Shown here: positions 47,688 through 60,200 of the stretch, in pieces | How positions within the stretch are numbered: position 1 is the first letter of the stretch | Layout: each line of letters begins with the position of its first letter | DNA from: Jacaranda mimosifolia | Lineage: Eukaryota; Streptophyta; Magnoliopsida; Lamiales; Bignoniaceae | Assembly (NCBI GenBank): GCA_018894105.1 | Contig: CM032122.1 | Location: 31,279,404 to 31,343,403, forward strand | DNA length: 64,000 bases | Direction of reading: 5' to 3' | The notes under the pieces: model-generated | Databases searched by the model: none | What the model was told of the DNA's origin: nothing | The model's input: only the letters and a program-made list of their open reading frames with translations | Translations under genes and position numbers: made by a program

Positions 47688-50600
47688 TGTGGGAAATAAG
47701 TTTTAAAATTTCTACAATTTATTTTTATTTCCAACAATATCATTTTATGATATGTTTTAATGTCTTAACTAATGTGTCTATTTATTTGCCTCATTTTATA
47801 TTTACGGCCTCATCAATCATTTTATCATTTTATTTAATAGAATTTTGACTATTTTATTCTACAATTATTTAGCCTAATTATAATTGGATTTATGGCATTT
47901 TTATGATGATTTTAGTGGCCCATTAATCATTTCTAATGGTCAAATTCTCCTCTTATATAAGGAGGTCATAATCCTTTCTTTGGCACGGAGAGTTTGTGAG
48001 TTTAGACAATTTTACTTCATACACTCCACAAGACTTTTATGTTTTTGGCAACGTGACTATGGACTGGTTCCTAATCTCCTCGTGGTCGTGCACATGGGAT
48101 GAGACACCACTGAGAGCTAATGGGATTTTATCTTGGAGTCGTGATCAGCCGTTAGTACTCGCACGAAAGGAGGCAATCATGACTTTAGGACAACAACAAA
48201 TGTCGTCACTCTCCATTGATCCAGCTTGTCTTCTTCAATCTTTAATGCGGTTTGGTTTATTATTTTGTGTGTTTTAATTTCACAATATTATGTATATAGT
48301 GTTACAAAAATCAAATTTATCTTATTTCTATATTTTAACACAAAACACACAATTATCCACAACAATCTAAAGCCATTATTGTGATTTGTGTTTGAGTTAA
48401 AGTATATAATTTGTGGCTGGTATTCATTTTTCATTTGTGTTTGGTGTTGATCCAACTGCATATGAGTCAATATCCAAGAATTGGATGAATCAAATAAGGG
48501 CATATTGATAGGTGGGAATGAACTCTATAATACTCAGTGAGCAATACCTTCTATAGATCAAATGAAATATACATTCAGATGGGAATGAGTTAAGGTATGT
48601 GGATATTTGCTGAAAGCTCTCTCTCTATTTGATAGTCTAACCAGGTGTGTTTCTGTAACTAGGAATTTGATTGAATCTAATGTCATATGTCAGGTTTAGA
48701 ATTGCACCACTTAGAGGCAACATTTTCCAATATTTGGCATACACTACTCAATTACTCCTTGGTATTGTTTCCTGAAAAATTCTGCTGCACTAATCGTTAT
48801 TAGGCCTTTATGTTTGGTTAACATATGGAAATTATTCTCAGCATTGAGGTTGACAAACTAATTGCCAGTTAGTTTCATATGTATAGATCACATTTCACAA
48901 TAGACCCTCTAGTAGTGTATAAAACTAACATTGAAGTTATTCCTTGTCTCTTTCTAATTTTGAGGTTAATTTTTAGGAGTCCAAAGAAAGAGTGGAGCAA
49001 CTTCATGTTATGGGTATATATTTTCTTCAATCAGGTAATTACGCCAACCTAACTAATGGCTAGTTTTGTGATTATTGTGTTATAAATACTATTTGGTAAT
49101 AAATTTACAAAATTAATAATTGAATTGGTGGTTACGTATTGTTTAATACACTAAATGATATGGAAAATTTAGTGAAACATTTAACTTCAAATTTTATTTT
49201 ATTTTATTTTTAAAAAGGTGACTAAAGATAAAACATGAAATTTGTTTGATGACCATGATCATGTACGTATAACATTAGCAGAATTTAAAATTGTGTAGAC
49301 TCTATTATAGTGTGATAACACTTAGGAATTTAATATTTTATTTGGCTATAAAAACATTTTACTTTACTCATTAGTATAACTGATTAAAACATGTGTGACT
49401 TGGTTATACTTGACCGTTGGAAATGGAACCCATTAGTGAGCCTTAAAACATTGCTTAATTATTCTTTATAGCTTGTTAATGTCCTTATAAATGCATGCCA
49501 TACATTAGGAGTACTAGATTATTTTTTAAAAAAAAGGAAAAAGAAAAAAAACACTTTTGATATAAAGATTATCACACTAATAGTCAATTAATTATTTTTG
49601 TTTTATAAAATTATATGACTTAGACAAAAGCGTACTCGTACTGGATTAATGACTCCTTGCAGTATTGGTTTAATTCATAGTAGTTTAGCTTTGGTGATTT
49701 CTAATAATATAATTCAACGAAGACACCAAGCATACAAGGTGTGCATTACTGATTTTTATTATGATGTGATTGATGAAAATTTACAAGCTCTTAAAGTAAG
49801 TGAATCTTATAATTTTTCTTTCAGAGTATATACAATAGTATGATACACAAGTTGCTCATTATTTTATTTGTCCTTTATTTCATGATAATTGGGAGCAATC
49901 TCATCTAACCGTTGATTTACAGGACTATATTACTTAAGATAGCTTAGCCAATGTAACTTATTAAAAATTGAAAATCATTAATTTGTGAATAATTTGACAG
50001 TAATTGAGCTGTGAAGTGGAATGGTCATTTTAAAATAGTTTGGAGTCATCTTTCTTAATAGTTAGTCTATTGAATTGGAAAAGGAAATTTGCTTCTTCAA
50101 TCCTTAGCTTTGCGAATCATATGAAATTATCATCTATAAAAATATTGAAATGGAAAATATTTATATTGATTTAATTTACAAATAAGAATAAAAAATTTAT
50201 TACTGTAGATTCTTTCATTTAAGCACATGAGGTGATATTTAACATTTTATCATTACAAGTGCTTAACTAACATTCCATATGTGAAGCTTGAAAATATAGA
50301 GATAAGAGAGTATTTAGTATTGCTATAAGTGAAATGTCAGGTTCAAATTTGATTACTCTATGAGAAATGCGACTATCTTATTAGATTTTAAGGTGCGGCT
50401 CGTGCAAGGTATATCTGCCCAAAATGAAAAAATATTTTTCCTCTAGATTCAAGGGAAATGCCGAGGTTCTATTCTATTAATTACGAAAAACTTCGATGTG
50501 GTCATTATTTTAAGCGGTATTGTGATTATCTATTCTAGCTTATTTTCTTCAAATTATAAGAAAATTGTGGGGGTTTAAATGAATTCAAGAGTTCTTGAAA

Positions 50601-52182
50601 ATAATATATATTATTTTTTGAGTTTTAAGTGCACAGGAAATACATTGCAAATAGTTGGGAAATGACCAAGACAATGTAGTTCTATTAAAAAAAATTCAGA
50701 CTTCAAAATATCCAAAGAATTTGTAGTGATATTTTGACTTATTCTTTAATTTAATCATATATTATCTGTGAAGAATTGTCTTGTAAAGTAGGTGCACATG
50801 CATGAGGAGTGACAAGAAAAAAAATTATAAAAAGAGGCATGTGGTATTACATTTCATGAGGTCGAAAATTACCTTGAGGGACTATCGTAGAGGCTAGATT
50901 CTTTAATCATCAAAGGGGATGGACTAAGCCCATAAGGGAGTCAACCTCTGGGAGTAACCCAACCTTCGTGATTGAAGACCCCATGAAAAAAGGTTCAATA
51001 AGTAGGAACAACTCGCACTACGTGACTCATATGTAGCACCAATTTTTATGAGAGTGTACATGAGATGCCTTCTTCCCATACCTAAGGTGACGTGCTATGA
51101 AAATGTGATGTTAGGTTGGGCTTTAACCCTTAATGAGGCTGAAGTGGGATTTCCATGAGGTATGGGTCATACATACCTTTGTGTTGCCATGGGCCATGGC
51201 TATGAGTTTGGGCTAACCACATAGACCTCACGAGAATCAAGATTGAGCATGGGGCATTAACGTGCTAACCCGCTATAACCATGTCCTAAAGTCAATATCG
51301 TGTGTGTGGTAATTGATGTTTGGTTCAAATGACCTAATTCAAGGCTTAGTCCATTATGGCTCCCTCAAATGGATATCGCCAACACTAAGTGTATGTTCAA
51401 GCCCGGAAGCCACATGCACTGATTGCATGGTATAAGTTGCCATCATATTTCCTTTTTATATTAAATTTCAAAAATTTTAAAACTCGTGGGGGATTGTTGG
51501 AAATAAGTTTTAAAATTTCTTCAATTTATTTTTATTTCCAACAATATCGTTTTATTATCTATTTTAATGTCTTAACTAATGTGTCTATTTATTTGCCTCA
51601 TTTTATATTTACGGTCTCATTAATCATTTTATCATTTTATTTAATAGAATTTTCACCATTTTATTCTATAATTATTGGGTCTAATTATAATTGGATTTAT
51701 GGTGTTTTTATGATGATTTTAGCAGCCCATTAATCCTTTCTAACGGTCAAATTCTCCTCTTATATAAGGAGGCCATAATCCTTTCTTTGGCACAGAGAGT
51801 TTGTGCGCAGAGAGTTTCTTTGGCATAATTATTTCATACACTCCCACAAAACTTTTGTGTTTTTGGCAACGTGACTATGGACTGGTTCCTAATCTCTTCG
51901 TGGTTGTGCACATGGGATGAGATACCACTGAGAGCTAATGGGGTTTTATCTTGGAGTCATGATCAGCAGTTAGTACTCGCACAAAAGGAGGTAATCGTAG
52001 CTTTAGGACAGCGACAAGTGTCGTGACTCTCCATTGATCCAGCTTGTTTTCTTCAATCTTTTATGTGGTTTGGTTTATTATTTTGTGTGTTTTAATTTCA
52101 CAATATTATGTATATAGTGTTACAAAAATCATATTTACTTATTTCTATATTTTTAACACAAATAACATAATTATCCACAACA
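47688..52182 (+). mobile_element. Non-autonomous LTR retrotransposon (4495 bp)
   Basis: A perfect 5-bp target duplication CAAAC lies at 47683-47687 and 52183-52187. The 5' LTR 47688-48364 (677 bp) and 3' LTR 51495-52182 (688 bp) both run from TGTKGGAAATAAG to TTATCCACAACA. A polypurine tract CGTGGGGGAT precedes the 3' LTR. The 3130-bp interior has no gag or pol domain that could be recognised on either strand; a GC-richer stretch at 50800-51480 has no open frame. The gypsy 5' LTR shows the empty site. It must have moved with proteins from another element. Confidence 0.9.
48365..51494. other. Internal region of the non-autonomous LTR element
   Basis: No coding region recognised. The open frame 49649-49843 (64 codons) has no known domain. 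The stretch 50870-51400 contains ggactaagcccataagggag and other GC-richer text, possibly captured or packaging-related sequence. A standard Met-tRNA primer site does not follow the 5' LTR. Confidence 0.4.
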
Positions 52183-54589
52183 CAAACTTCATACCAAACT
52201 CTTTCTCTCAGCATGAGGTACTCAGTGATACGAAAATCTTGTGGAACCAACCGGTGGAATTGCCAGAATTTTGGCCTGAAAATCGGGCCGTGGCAGAGGT
52301 GGTAGACATTGTGTCACCGACGGCGGAAGCTTGGGTTTAGGGTATGGGCTTTGTAGAGTTCAGCCTGGGGAGTGTGTAGGTACCCTTAGTTTTCAATTTG
52401 GGTCACCAATGGCGATGGGATTTGGAAGAAATGGCAAGGGCAAAGGTGGTGGCACTGAGACTTTGGAGCTCCAATTGACCAGTAATTCAGTGGCAATTGG
52501 AGAAATTGACCTGGGCGTTTGGTTGCTCTCTCTAAGAGGTGTCAAACGGTGGTGGTGGTGACCAACTTTGGCGGTGGCGACTCTAAAGTAGTTTTCTTGT
52601 CTCATTGCGGTGGTCTCACTAGCAGTGTTGGTCTATAACAATTGTGCCCCAATATCAAAATTTGGTATAATTATGTTTGAATTGGGATTTGATATTTTAA
52701 TGTTGTATATGGGATCACGAAATGAGACATGCATGGATATATATATATATAAGCCTAGTGGACCAGAATTTGTAATATTATATGTAAATCTTGGCTAATT
52801 AAGTTAATTAGATGACTAAACCCTAATTTTATGTGATTGAGGCCTAAGTAACAAAATTGGATTATCAATGATAGTTGGACCATTATAATTGATTTTGTGT
52901 AACATTGCAAGGATAATTATAAAATAGGAATATGATTTCATTCCTTTACCGGAGTGAATATGATTCTCGTAAATATTTTGATATTGATGGCGTAATTAGT
53001 ATGTCACCTCTTGATGATATCGTGGCCGACCCTTAAAATATATTATTAATTGTAAAACAACCAATATTAGATATTATCTGTTTAATTATTGTTATAGGGT
53101 CAAGGTGAGTGTTTTGACGATAATTCCATTCTTTTGGATAGGTGACGAGAAGCCAGATCTCACAGAAAAATAGACTGAGATAGCATTTCTGTGGCTGTTG
53201 AGGTGAGGGTCTAATCTATCTGTTATTTGTTCAGTATACCCTATGAGGGGTAAGCTTACCTTGCTTCCGGGAAGTGAATGTTCTTTGATTGTTGAAATCC
53301 TTGATTATCTGATTTTCCTTATGTTTATCTGTTGTACTTGATCATGTTCGTTCTAGCGCCCAAAACTTTCATTGTCTTATCTTGTATTATTTAGTATAGC
53401 TCTACAGCCTTATCAGCTTACCTTTTATTTCATTGATTTTAGGTCTTGCCGATTAAATTGTGTTTAGCACTCCTATTTGAATTTGTTCTATATATCGTTT
53501 GTTTAGCTTTGTCGGCAACTATTTATTGAACCAAAGCATGTTTTACACTTTTGTTTGAAATCGTTTTGTATGTCGTTTGTATGGCCTTGCTGGCATTTGT
53601 TTGTCTTTTGTTCTATTATATATGGGAATAAAGTACAGGATGTTGATCCTTGTTGTATGCATGGGATAAACCATATGCCCGGAACTCTCGGATTAATTTA
53701 CAGGATGTTAGTCCTTGCTAGAATAATTTACACGACGTTAGTCCTTGTTGTGTGCAAGGACAAGTCGTATGCCTGAAACTCTCGGAGTAAACTACGGGAC
53801 GTTAATCCCTGCTGTGTGCATGGGATAACCTGTTATGCCCGATGAAGGAATAAGGAGAATCTGTTATGCATATTATGCTTTGGGTTTGTTTGATTCTGTT
53901 TGTACTCTGTTCAAGGAGCAATAAAGACGGAGATGTGTCTGTTATTGAATTTTGATATTATTTATGTTATGCTATATTCGTGTTTCTAATTGTAATGTCT
54001 CGTTGGTTGATAATTTGTTGAACTATTGCTTCTTTAACTGATCCCTTCTGATTGTTCATTGTATTTCCCCATCACTAAGTCCTTAGGACTTACCCTTTTG
54101 TTATCCTTATTTTCTTCCCAAGCAAGATTAAGTGAAAAATGAAGGCTTATGGCTTGGCCCGAAGGAACCAATTTGTAATCGCTTAGGTGTTTTGTTCATA
54201 TGTATATATGTAAACTTCTCCTAGTTGTAACTAAGACATGAAACCGTTGGTATGTTTGAATGTTATTTGGGAAACTTTTGGCATGTATAGATGGCACTCC
54301 TTATAGTACTCTTTTAAACTGAAGCATGCTACTGCCCTTGAGACTTGTTGAAATTTTATGGGCCTTTTGGTCATTTCATATATTATGATTTAAGTTTGAA
54401 TTGGTGGCCTCTCAGCTTAGGGATTATTCTGAGTGGGGTGCCATAGATATATTTGAATTCGACCAAAACAGACACGAATTCAAATATCATGTATAAATAT
54501 CTGTCGAGTCCGTATCTGAATATTTAAAAAGTTAATTGGATACGAATATAAAAACAATATATCCGATCCGTTTACAACCTACTCAATAT

Positions 54590-55076
54590 AATGCATGAAA
54601 TCAAAATTATCTGCCTCAAGACCAATAAATTCTAATGCTTCAATGAGGAGAACACTTTATATAATGAATAAAATAGAAACGAAAACATAAAAATTACAAT
54701 TATTCGCCTTTTCCCTTGCAATGTCGAACATCGCATTAATTAGTCAAATGTGTTGCTCCAATGTAATTTATCCAATCATAATTATCTGCCCAAAACCACT
54801 ATCAAAGGATGGATATGTTTATTAGGTCAAACAAACAAAGATAATGCTCAACAAATTCGCAACTTTAAAACAATACAACAATATATTAGATATGACTAAA
54901 GAGTCATGTCATGACAATGTTATATTTTTTCTTGAAATAAAATCCCAAATTTCAATAGTAAGCAAACATTTGAACCTTCCACAAGTAAGTAGTGTCAAAG
55001 TTTAGTGACAGAATTAATTAAATCTAGTGATGTAATGACAATCTGCAATTTTTACTTACATCTAAAAGAATACTAA
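54590..55076. other. Intergenic AT-rich DNA
   Basis: Continuation of host DNA to the right of the transposon nest. No gene or repeat recognised. Confidence 0.5.
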
Positions 55077-56545
55077 TTTTAATATGATAGCATTAATATG
55101 TGGAACTCATTATTTTTTAAATCTTATCTATCATATTATATTATCATAGAAGTTATTATTAATTTAATGTGAGTCCAATAAAAAATTTATAATTAAATTT
55201 AATGCAGATGTCATTAATTTAAAAATTAAAAAGAGAATTTATCATTTAATTAGTTGGTGATTTAATTATTTTTAAATTAATAAGTATTTTAACATTTTGA
55301 AACTAATGACCATATTGGTATGAAAACAAAAATCAATAGCATCTTCACTAAAAACTAGACAAGCAATCATATTTTGAATATTTAATATAAAAATAAAAAA
55401 TACTTTTGGAATTAACTAATATAAATTTTTGTAATAATTATAGTAACCTTTAATTTTAAATATTGGTATTCACGCGAAAATGATAATATGATTGGTCAAC
55501 TTTTAGATTTCAAAAATCATAATTTAATATAATAACATCAATATGTGGGACCCATTATTTTTCTAGATCTTATCTGTCATACCACATTATAATAAAAATT
55601 ATTATTAAATTTAATGTGGGTCTAATAAAAGATTATAACTAAATTTTAGTGTAGATTTCATTAATTTGGACAAAAAATAGAAAGATAATTTTTATTTAGT
55701 TGGTTGGTGATTTGAATACTTTTAAATTAAAAGGTATTTTAAATTTGAAAATGATGACTACAGCTATTGAAAGAAAAATAAATGGCAGCTTTGTTGTTAA
55801 TTAGACAAGCGCAATCATATACTGAACTTTTAATATAAAAAATAAAAAAGAATTTCAAAATTAATTAATATGATTTTTGATAATAACTAACACATTTTTA
55901 ATTTTGAGTATTGATTTTTACGAGAAAATGAAAATATGATTGATTAATATTTGGATTTTGAAAACCAAATTTTAGTATAAATAACATTAATTTGTATATT
56001 TAAAATATACATTTAAATTTAAAAATAATGGCTATAGATATGAAAACAAAATAATTGAAATCTTTATTAAAACTTAGACAAGCACTCCTATTTTGAATTT
56101 TAAATATCAAATAAAAAAATTAGTTTAGAGTATAAGTAATATGATTTTTGATAAACCCAACGTAAATTCTAATTTTGAGTACTGGTTTTCATGTGAATAT
56201 AATTATATGATTGATTAATGTTTGGATTTCAAAAATTATATTTTTAATATAATAGAATAAATTTTTGGTTCCCATTACTTTTTAAAAAAATCTTAACTAT
56301 CAAATTACATTATAATAAAAGTTATTATTAAATTTAATAAGGATCCAATAAGATATTATAATTAAATTTTAGTGTAAATTTCATTAATTTGAAAAAATTA
56401 GAAAGAGAATTTACTATCTAGAAATAGTTGGTGAATTCTAATTATTTTTTAAAATTAATAGGTATTTTAAATTTGATATTTTTATTCAAAATTAAACAAG
56501 CATCATGTTTTGAGCTTTTAGGGTAACAAAAAATAAAAAATATAA
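55077..56545. repeat. Degenerate tandem repeat, unit about 445 bp, about 3.5 copies
   Basis: Units begin near 55077, 55522, 55970 and 56240 with a form of taatataataacatcaatat. They share tttaatgtgggtccaataaa, ttagttggtgatttaatta, aaactagacaagcaatcat and cgcgaaaatgataatatgat in the same order. The third unit lacks about 175 bp and the fourth is cut short. No coding potential. Confidence 0.75.
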
Positions 56546-56699
56546 CAGTAAACAATCAATATTATTTTAAATAATAGTACTAGTTTGTTAGCAAAATAAA
56601 AAATAATAAAGATTTTGTGATTAATACTCAAATTCCTAAGCCCCACAACCATAAAAGAAAGAATTTATTAGAAATCTTAAATCCTAAAACCCAAGGGAC

Positions 56700-57220
56700 A
56701 ATCACGTCATTTTACTTTTCCTCCTGACAAACCAACATTCAACTTCATCCCAAAAGCTCAGATATGACAATAGACAGATTACAGTGTCCAATTTTGCATT
56801 ATTATTATTATTTCACTTACTACATTTTCCCAAGAAAAAAGGCAAGCAATCCAGAGAAAGGGGAAAGAAATTTAATCTTGAGAATCCACGGATTTGAAAA
56901 CCAAGAATTAGCAAAATTCATCAAATGAGGCAAAATCCGGGTGGTGGTTTAAGAGGGGCTCTGCATGCATTACATTTTGCAAAAGACCCCACTTTTACAC
57001 CATCAGCGTTAGGTGTGTTTGAGCTTGCATTTCGGTTACAAATAATCAGAATTGAAGTGCATTTTGGCAGAGTGTTAAGAAGAGGTGGGTTTATGGGCTG
57101 CCGCCGCCGCCGGCGGTGGAATTCTTGAATTCTTCTTTTTTTGTGTGTTTGTATTTTTAGTTCTGTTTTTTTTTTTTTTTAAATAAATTTTTGCGTTTGT
57201 TTAACAGGTAAATTGATAGA
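56700..57220 (+). promoter_or_regulatory. Promoter and 5' leader of the PDS5-like gene, with possible uORF and leader intron
   Basis: The region before the start codon changes from AT-rich repeat to mixed sequence. An ATG at 56925 opens a 67-codon frame that stops at 57128 and does not join the main frame. A poly-T tract and TTTAACAG before 57208 look like the 3' end of a leader intron, with a donor somewhere upstream (for example AAGAGGTGGGT near 57085). The transcription start is not visible. Confidence 0.4.
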
Positions 57221-60200
57221 ATGGCTTCTCCAATTTATAATGATGCTTACTGGAAAGAGCTTGAAGGGGATTTAGTGAATGCTGTGAATGAGCTTCAGAG
57301 GCCTCCTTCTTCGAATGATGAACTTCTCAGCTTCCTTCAGGTATAAACACCATTTACTTTTCTGGGCTCACATACAGGGTTTGTGTGTGTGTTTTATGTT
57401 TGTTATGTGTATCTCTTTGTGTAGACTCCATTTTCATACACATAGACAGAGATCGTTTTGTGCTGAATGTGTTTCACATGAAGAGAAACTTGAATTTTAT
57501 GGACATTCACGGAATTCGAATTTGTGTTTAATTTGAATTTCTTTTTGTCGTCTGAAAGTCAGTCTGGTATCTCATGTTTGTGGTATATACACAGACAGGC
57601 TGATTCTATTGTGTTTGATGCTCTTACGGGCGGGGGCCCAATTTAGATGCTTAAAGGCATGCGTTTCTAATTTGTATTTCATAATTTGGTAAAGGCCTGA
57701 CTTGATTTACACATACATGTGATGATTCACTTACTTTAAATTTCAAATATTTGTTAAGGATAGCCAGATAAAAATGAGTTCATATTTGTTTGACTGCATC
57801 TTGGAGTTCATTTTAAATTTTTTATTAGATTACTAATGTGTGATGTGAGTTATTCTTAAACTGCATTTTCTTTTTTGTGGTGGTGATAAGTTTGTTACTT
57901 GAAAAGCGTGGAACTTTCCTTTTCAATATGGATTTGCTATATCTGTCTCTATGAGATTGGAACTTTGCTGCTTGTATCGCTTTGATAGTTTTGGTTTTGG
58001 ATGGTTAAATTCTATGTTTTTCAAATAGCTTCTGGTTTATGATGATTTATCTCATCTATCTTTTATCTCCTACTGCAAACTTGTATATAAAAACTTGTTT
58101 GGTTGATTATCTGACAGGTTTGTAACTGCTTTGCTGTTTTATCATGTTTGAGGACTGAAAAACATTTCGGTAGCGTTGTACTATATCTAAATTGATTGTT
58201 ATGGTACTAATAGATGAGGAAAATGACTTATACTTAATTGTTATCGTCCTAAACATCTTTGAATTATAAAACTTGTCACTAACTTTATAAACTCCTTCTT
58301 GGTCTTTATTATTTTCTCCCTTCGTAATGTTCTGCAGCAAAGTAACTTTGATTAGTTGTGTTTGTCTTTCAGAAAGTAGAGAGCATTTTAGAAAGGGTAC
58401 CGCAGGAGCCTCCTGTATCTATAAGAGTTGCCCTTCTTCCAGCAAAGGAGGCACTGGTCGCTGATGGACTCTTGCGCCATGCTGATTCAAATATCCAAGT
58501 TGCAATTGCAGGTTGTCTTAATCAGGTTACAAGAATAACGGCTCCAGATCAGCCTTACCATGATGATCTAATGAAGGTATGCACTTATGAATCAGTCTTT
58601 TTAATTAGATTTATCCATTCTGCTCTACTTTTCCCTTCTTACCAACACAGATTTTGTAGATAAACCAACTACTCTGTGGTTTTTGGTGATAGGAAATTTT
58701 CCAATTGTTTATGGTTGTACTTAAGCACTTGTCCTGTGCGTCTGGAAGGAATCATATTACAGCATATGGGATTCTTGCTTGTATGGCAATTATCAGATCG
58801 TGCCTGATAATGCTGGATATGGATTCTGATGCAATGGTTGTTGAGATGTTCCAACTTTTTTTCAATATCATTAGGTAAGTTTGAAGGAATGAATTTGTAC
58901 CTGAAATGTATTCTGCTCATGTGACACAGCCTTTGCATTAACTTAGCTTTTAATTTTTTTGAAGGTCTCCTTGCTCCTCACTTATCTTGAAAGAGATGGA
59001 AACCATCATGACTTTGCTTATAGAAGAAAGTGACGAGGTTTCCATGGAACTTCTGACACCACTTTTAGCTAGCATCAGAAATGATAATAAGGTAATGATT
59101 CTGCTCTCAATCATTCATGAAATAATATTATTTTGTGTCTATTTGTCTCACTTTTTACCAAATGTAACTTATATTGTCTCCTTGCTTCAGAATATTTCAC
59201 CGGTTTCTTGGGAGTTGGGACAAACTATATTTGAAAAGTGTGCAACCAAACTCCAGCATTGTGTTAGAGAAGCTGTGAAGACGATGAACCTGGATGTTGA
59301 TGATTATGCTGAAATAGTTGCTTCTCTATGCCACGATACATCCACCAGAAACATGGTTTGTTCTTGTACATGTATTTTCTTCTCTAGATGAGAAGAATCT
59401 CTTTTCTTAATGCATGCAAAAATTAACCAGATAATTTTGTATATAATTTTAATTTTAACCCAATTCATGTGTGAACTCATCAATTTATTGAAATGTTAAC
59501 ATTGTTTGTTTAATTTTGGGTCAACGGTTGGGGACTAAATATATGTGTTGTATCAAACAAGCTAATCTCGAATGAACATTCCGTGTGGGACACATTGCTG
59601 AGTTAAGATTTATATTATTGTATATTAAATCAACAGTAAGATAAAGAGCCAAAAAATATTAGTTACGGTTGCTAATTTACATCTAAAATGCATCAAATAA
59701 GAACCGATACGGGAATGCCATTCACTAAACCTAGTCCATCACAAAAATTTTGCTAAAATCTAAATTTATTATACGCATGCATGTGTACTTTTATAGAAAC
59801 ATTAAATTGAATGGCATTATAATATTTGGCTACAGATACATGTCAATGAGTGTCATATGCTAAAGAGCATTAATTCCGATGGAAATTTCTAAAGGAAATA
59901 GTCTGTCAGAAATTTCTGATGGAATTTTGATGGATTTGCGACAGATATGTTACCTGTCGGAAAGGTGTCAGAGTTCCGTTGGAGAAAATGTAGGGAATTT
60001 GGCGCATAAATTTCCGACGGAATATCCATCTGTAAATGTTCAGATGGATCCCGCCAGAAATTTCCGCCAGAATTAACAATTTTTTCGTAGTGGTAGGGGA
60101 CCTTGTAGCAACTAAGTTGTTGCATTCTGAGAAGTTTTGGTATATCCAGAATCTCTCTCTATATACATACGCACATATATTTTTGTATATACCTTGACCT

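Larger units (their letters stand above)
40121..54445 (+). mobile_element. Ty3/gypsy chromovirus-like LTR retrotransposon (14.3 kb with nested insert)
   Basis: A perfect 5-bp target duplication GATAT lies at 40116-40120 and 54446-54450. The 5' LTR is 40121-42983 (TGTAACACCCCTAAATAC...). The primer site for initiator Met-tRNA (TGGTATCAGAGCC) starts at 42986. Broken gag, protease, RT and RNase H follow, and then directly the C-terminal integrase/chromodomain region. The polypurine region is AAGAGGAGGTAGTC (47315-47328). The 3' LTR runs 47329-54445 and is split by another LTR element at 47688-52182. The order RT-RNaseH-(INT)-chromodomain and the LTR ends suggest a Tekay/Del-like chromovirus. Confidence 0.92.
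47329..54445 (+). repeat. Gypsy 3' LTR, split by a nested LTR element
   Basis: LTR sequence at 47329-47687 and 52183-54445 (about 2622 bp in all) starts TGTAATACCCCTAAATAC and ends GGGGTGCCATA. It differs from the 5' LTR by many transitions and by the shorter minisatellite. A (TTA)n run lies at 47364-47395. Confidence 0.9.
39448..54581. mobile_element. hAT-like MITE family A, copy 3 (inverted), split by a gypsy element
   Basis: Left end TAGGATTGTAAAGGGA at 39448. The reverse complement of the right end at 54581 reads TAGGTTGTAAACGGATC. The 8-bp target duplication is CTCAGTAT at 39440-39447 and CTCAATAT at 54582-54589 (one transition). Without the gypsy insertion and its 5-bp duplication it is about 804 bp. 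The interior is the reverse complement of copy 2, and the two lie only 71 bp apart. Confidence 0.9.

Noticed and set aside
52044..52605. Open frames at the nested-element/LTR boundary (up to 98 codons)
   Set aside because: They cross from one element's LTR into another's and cannot be genes.
57100..57120. CCG-repeat as a coding Arg/Pro tract or expansion locus
   Set aside because: Short (about 5 units), in the leader region or uORF, no sign of instability.
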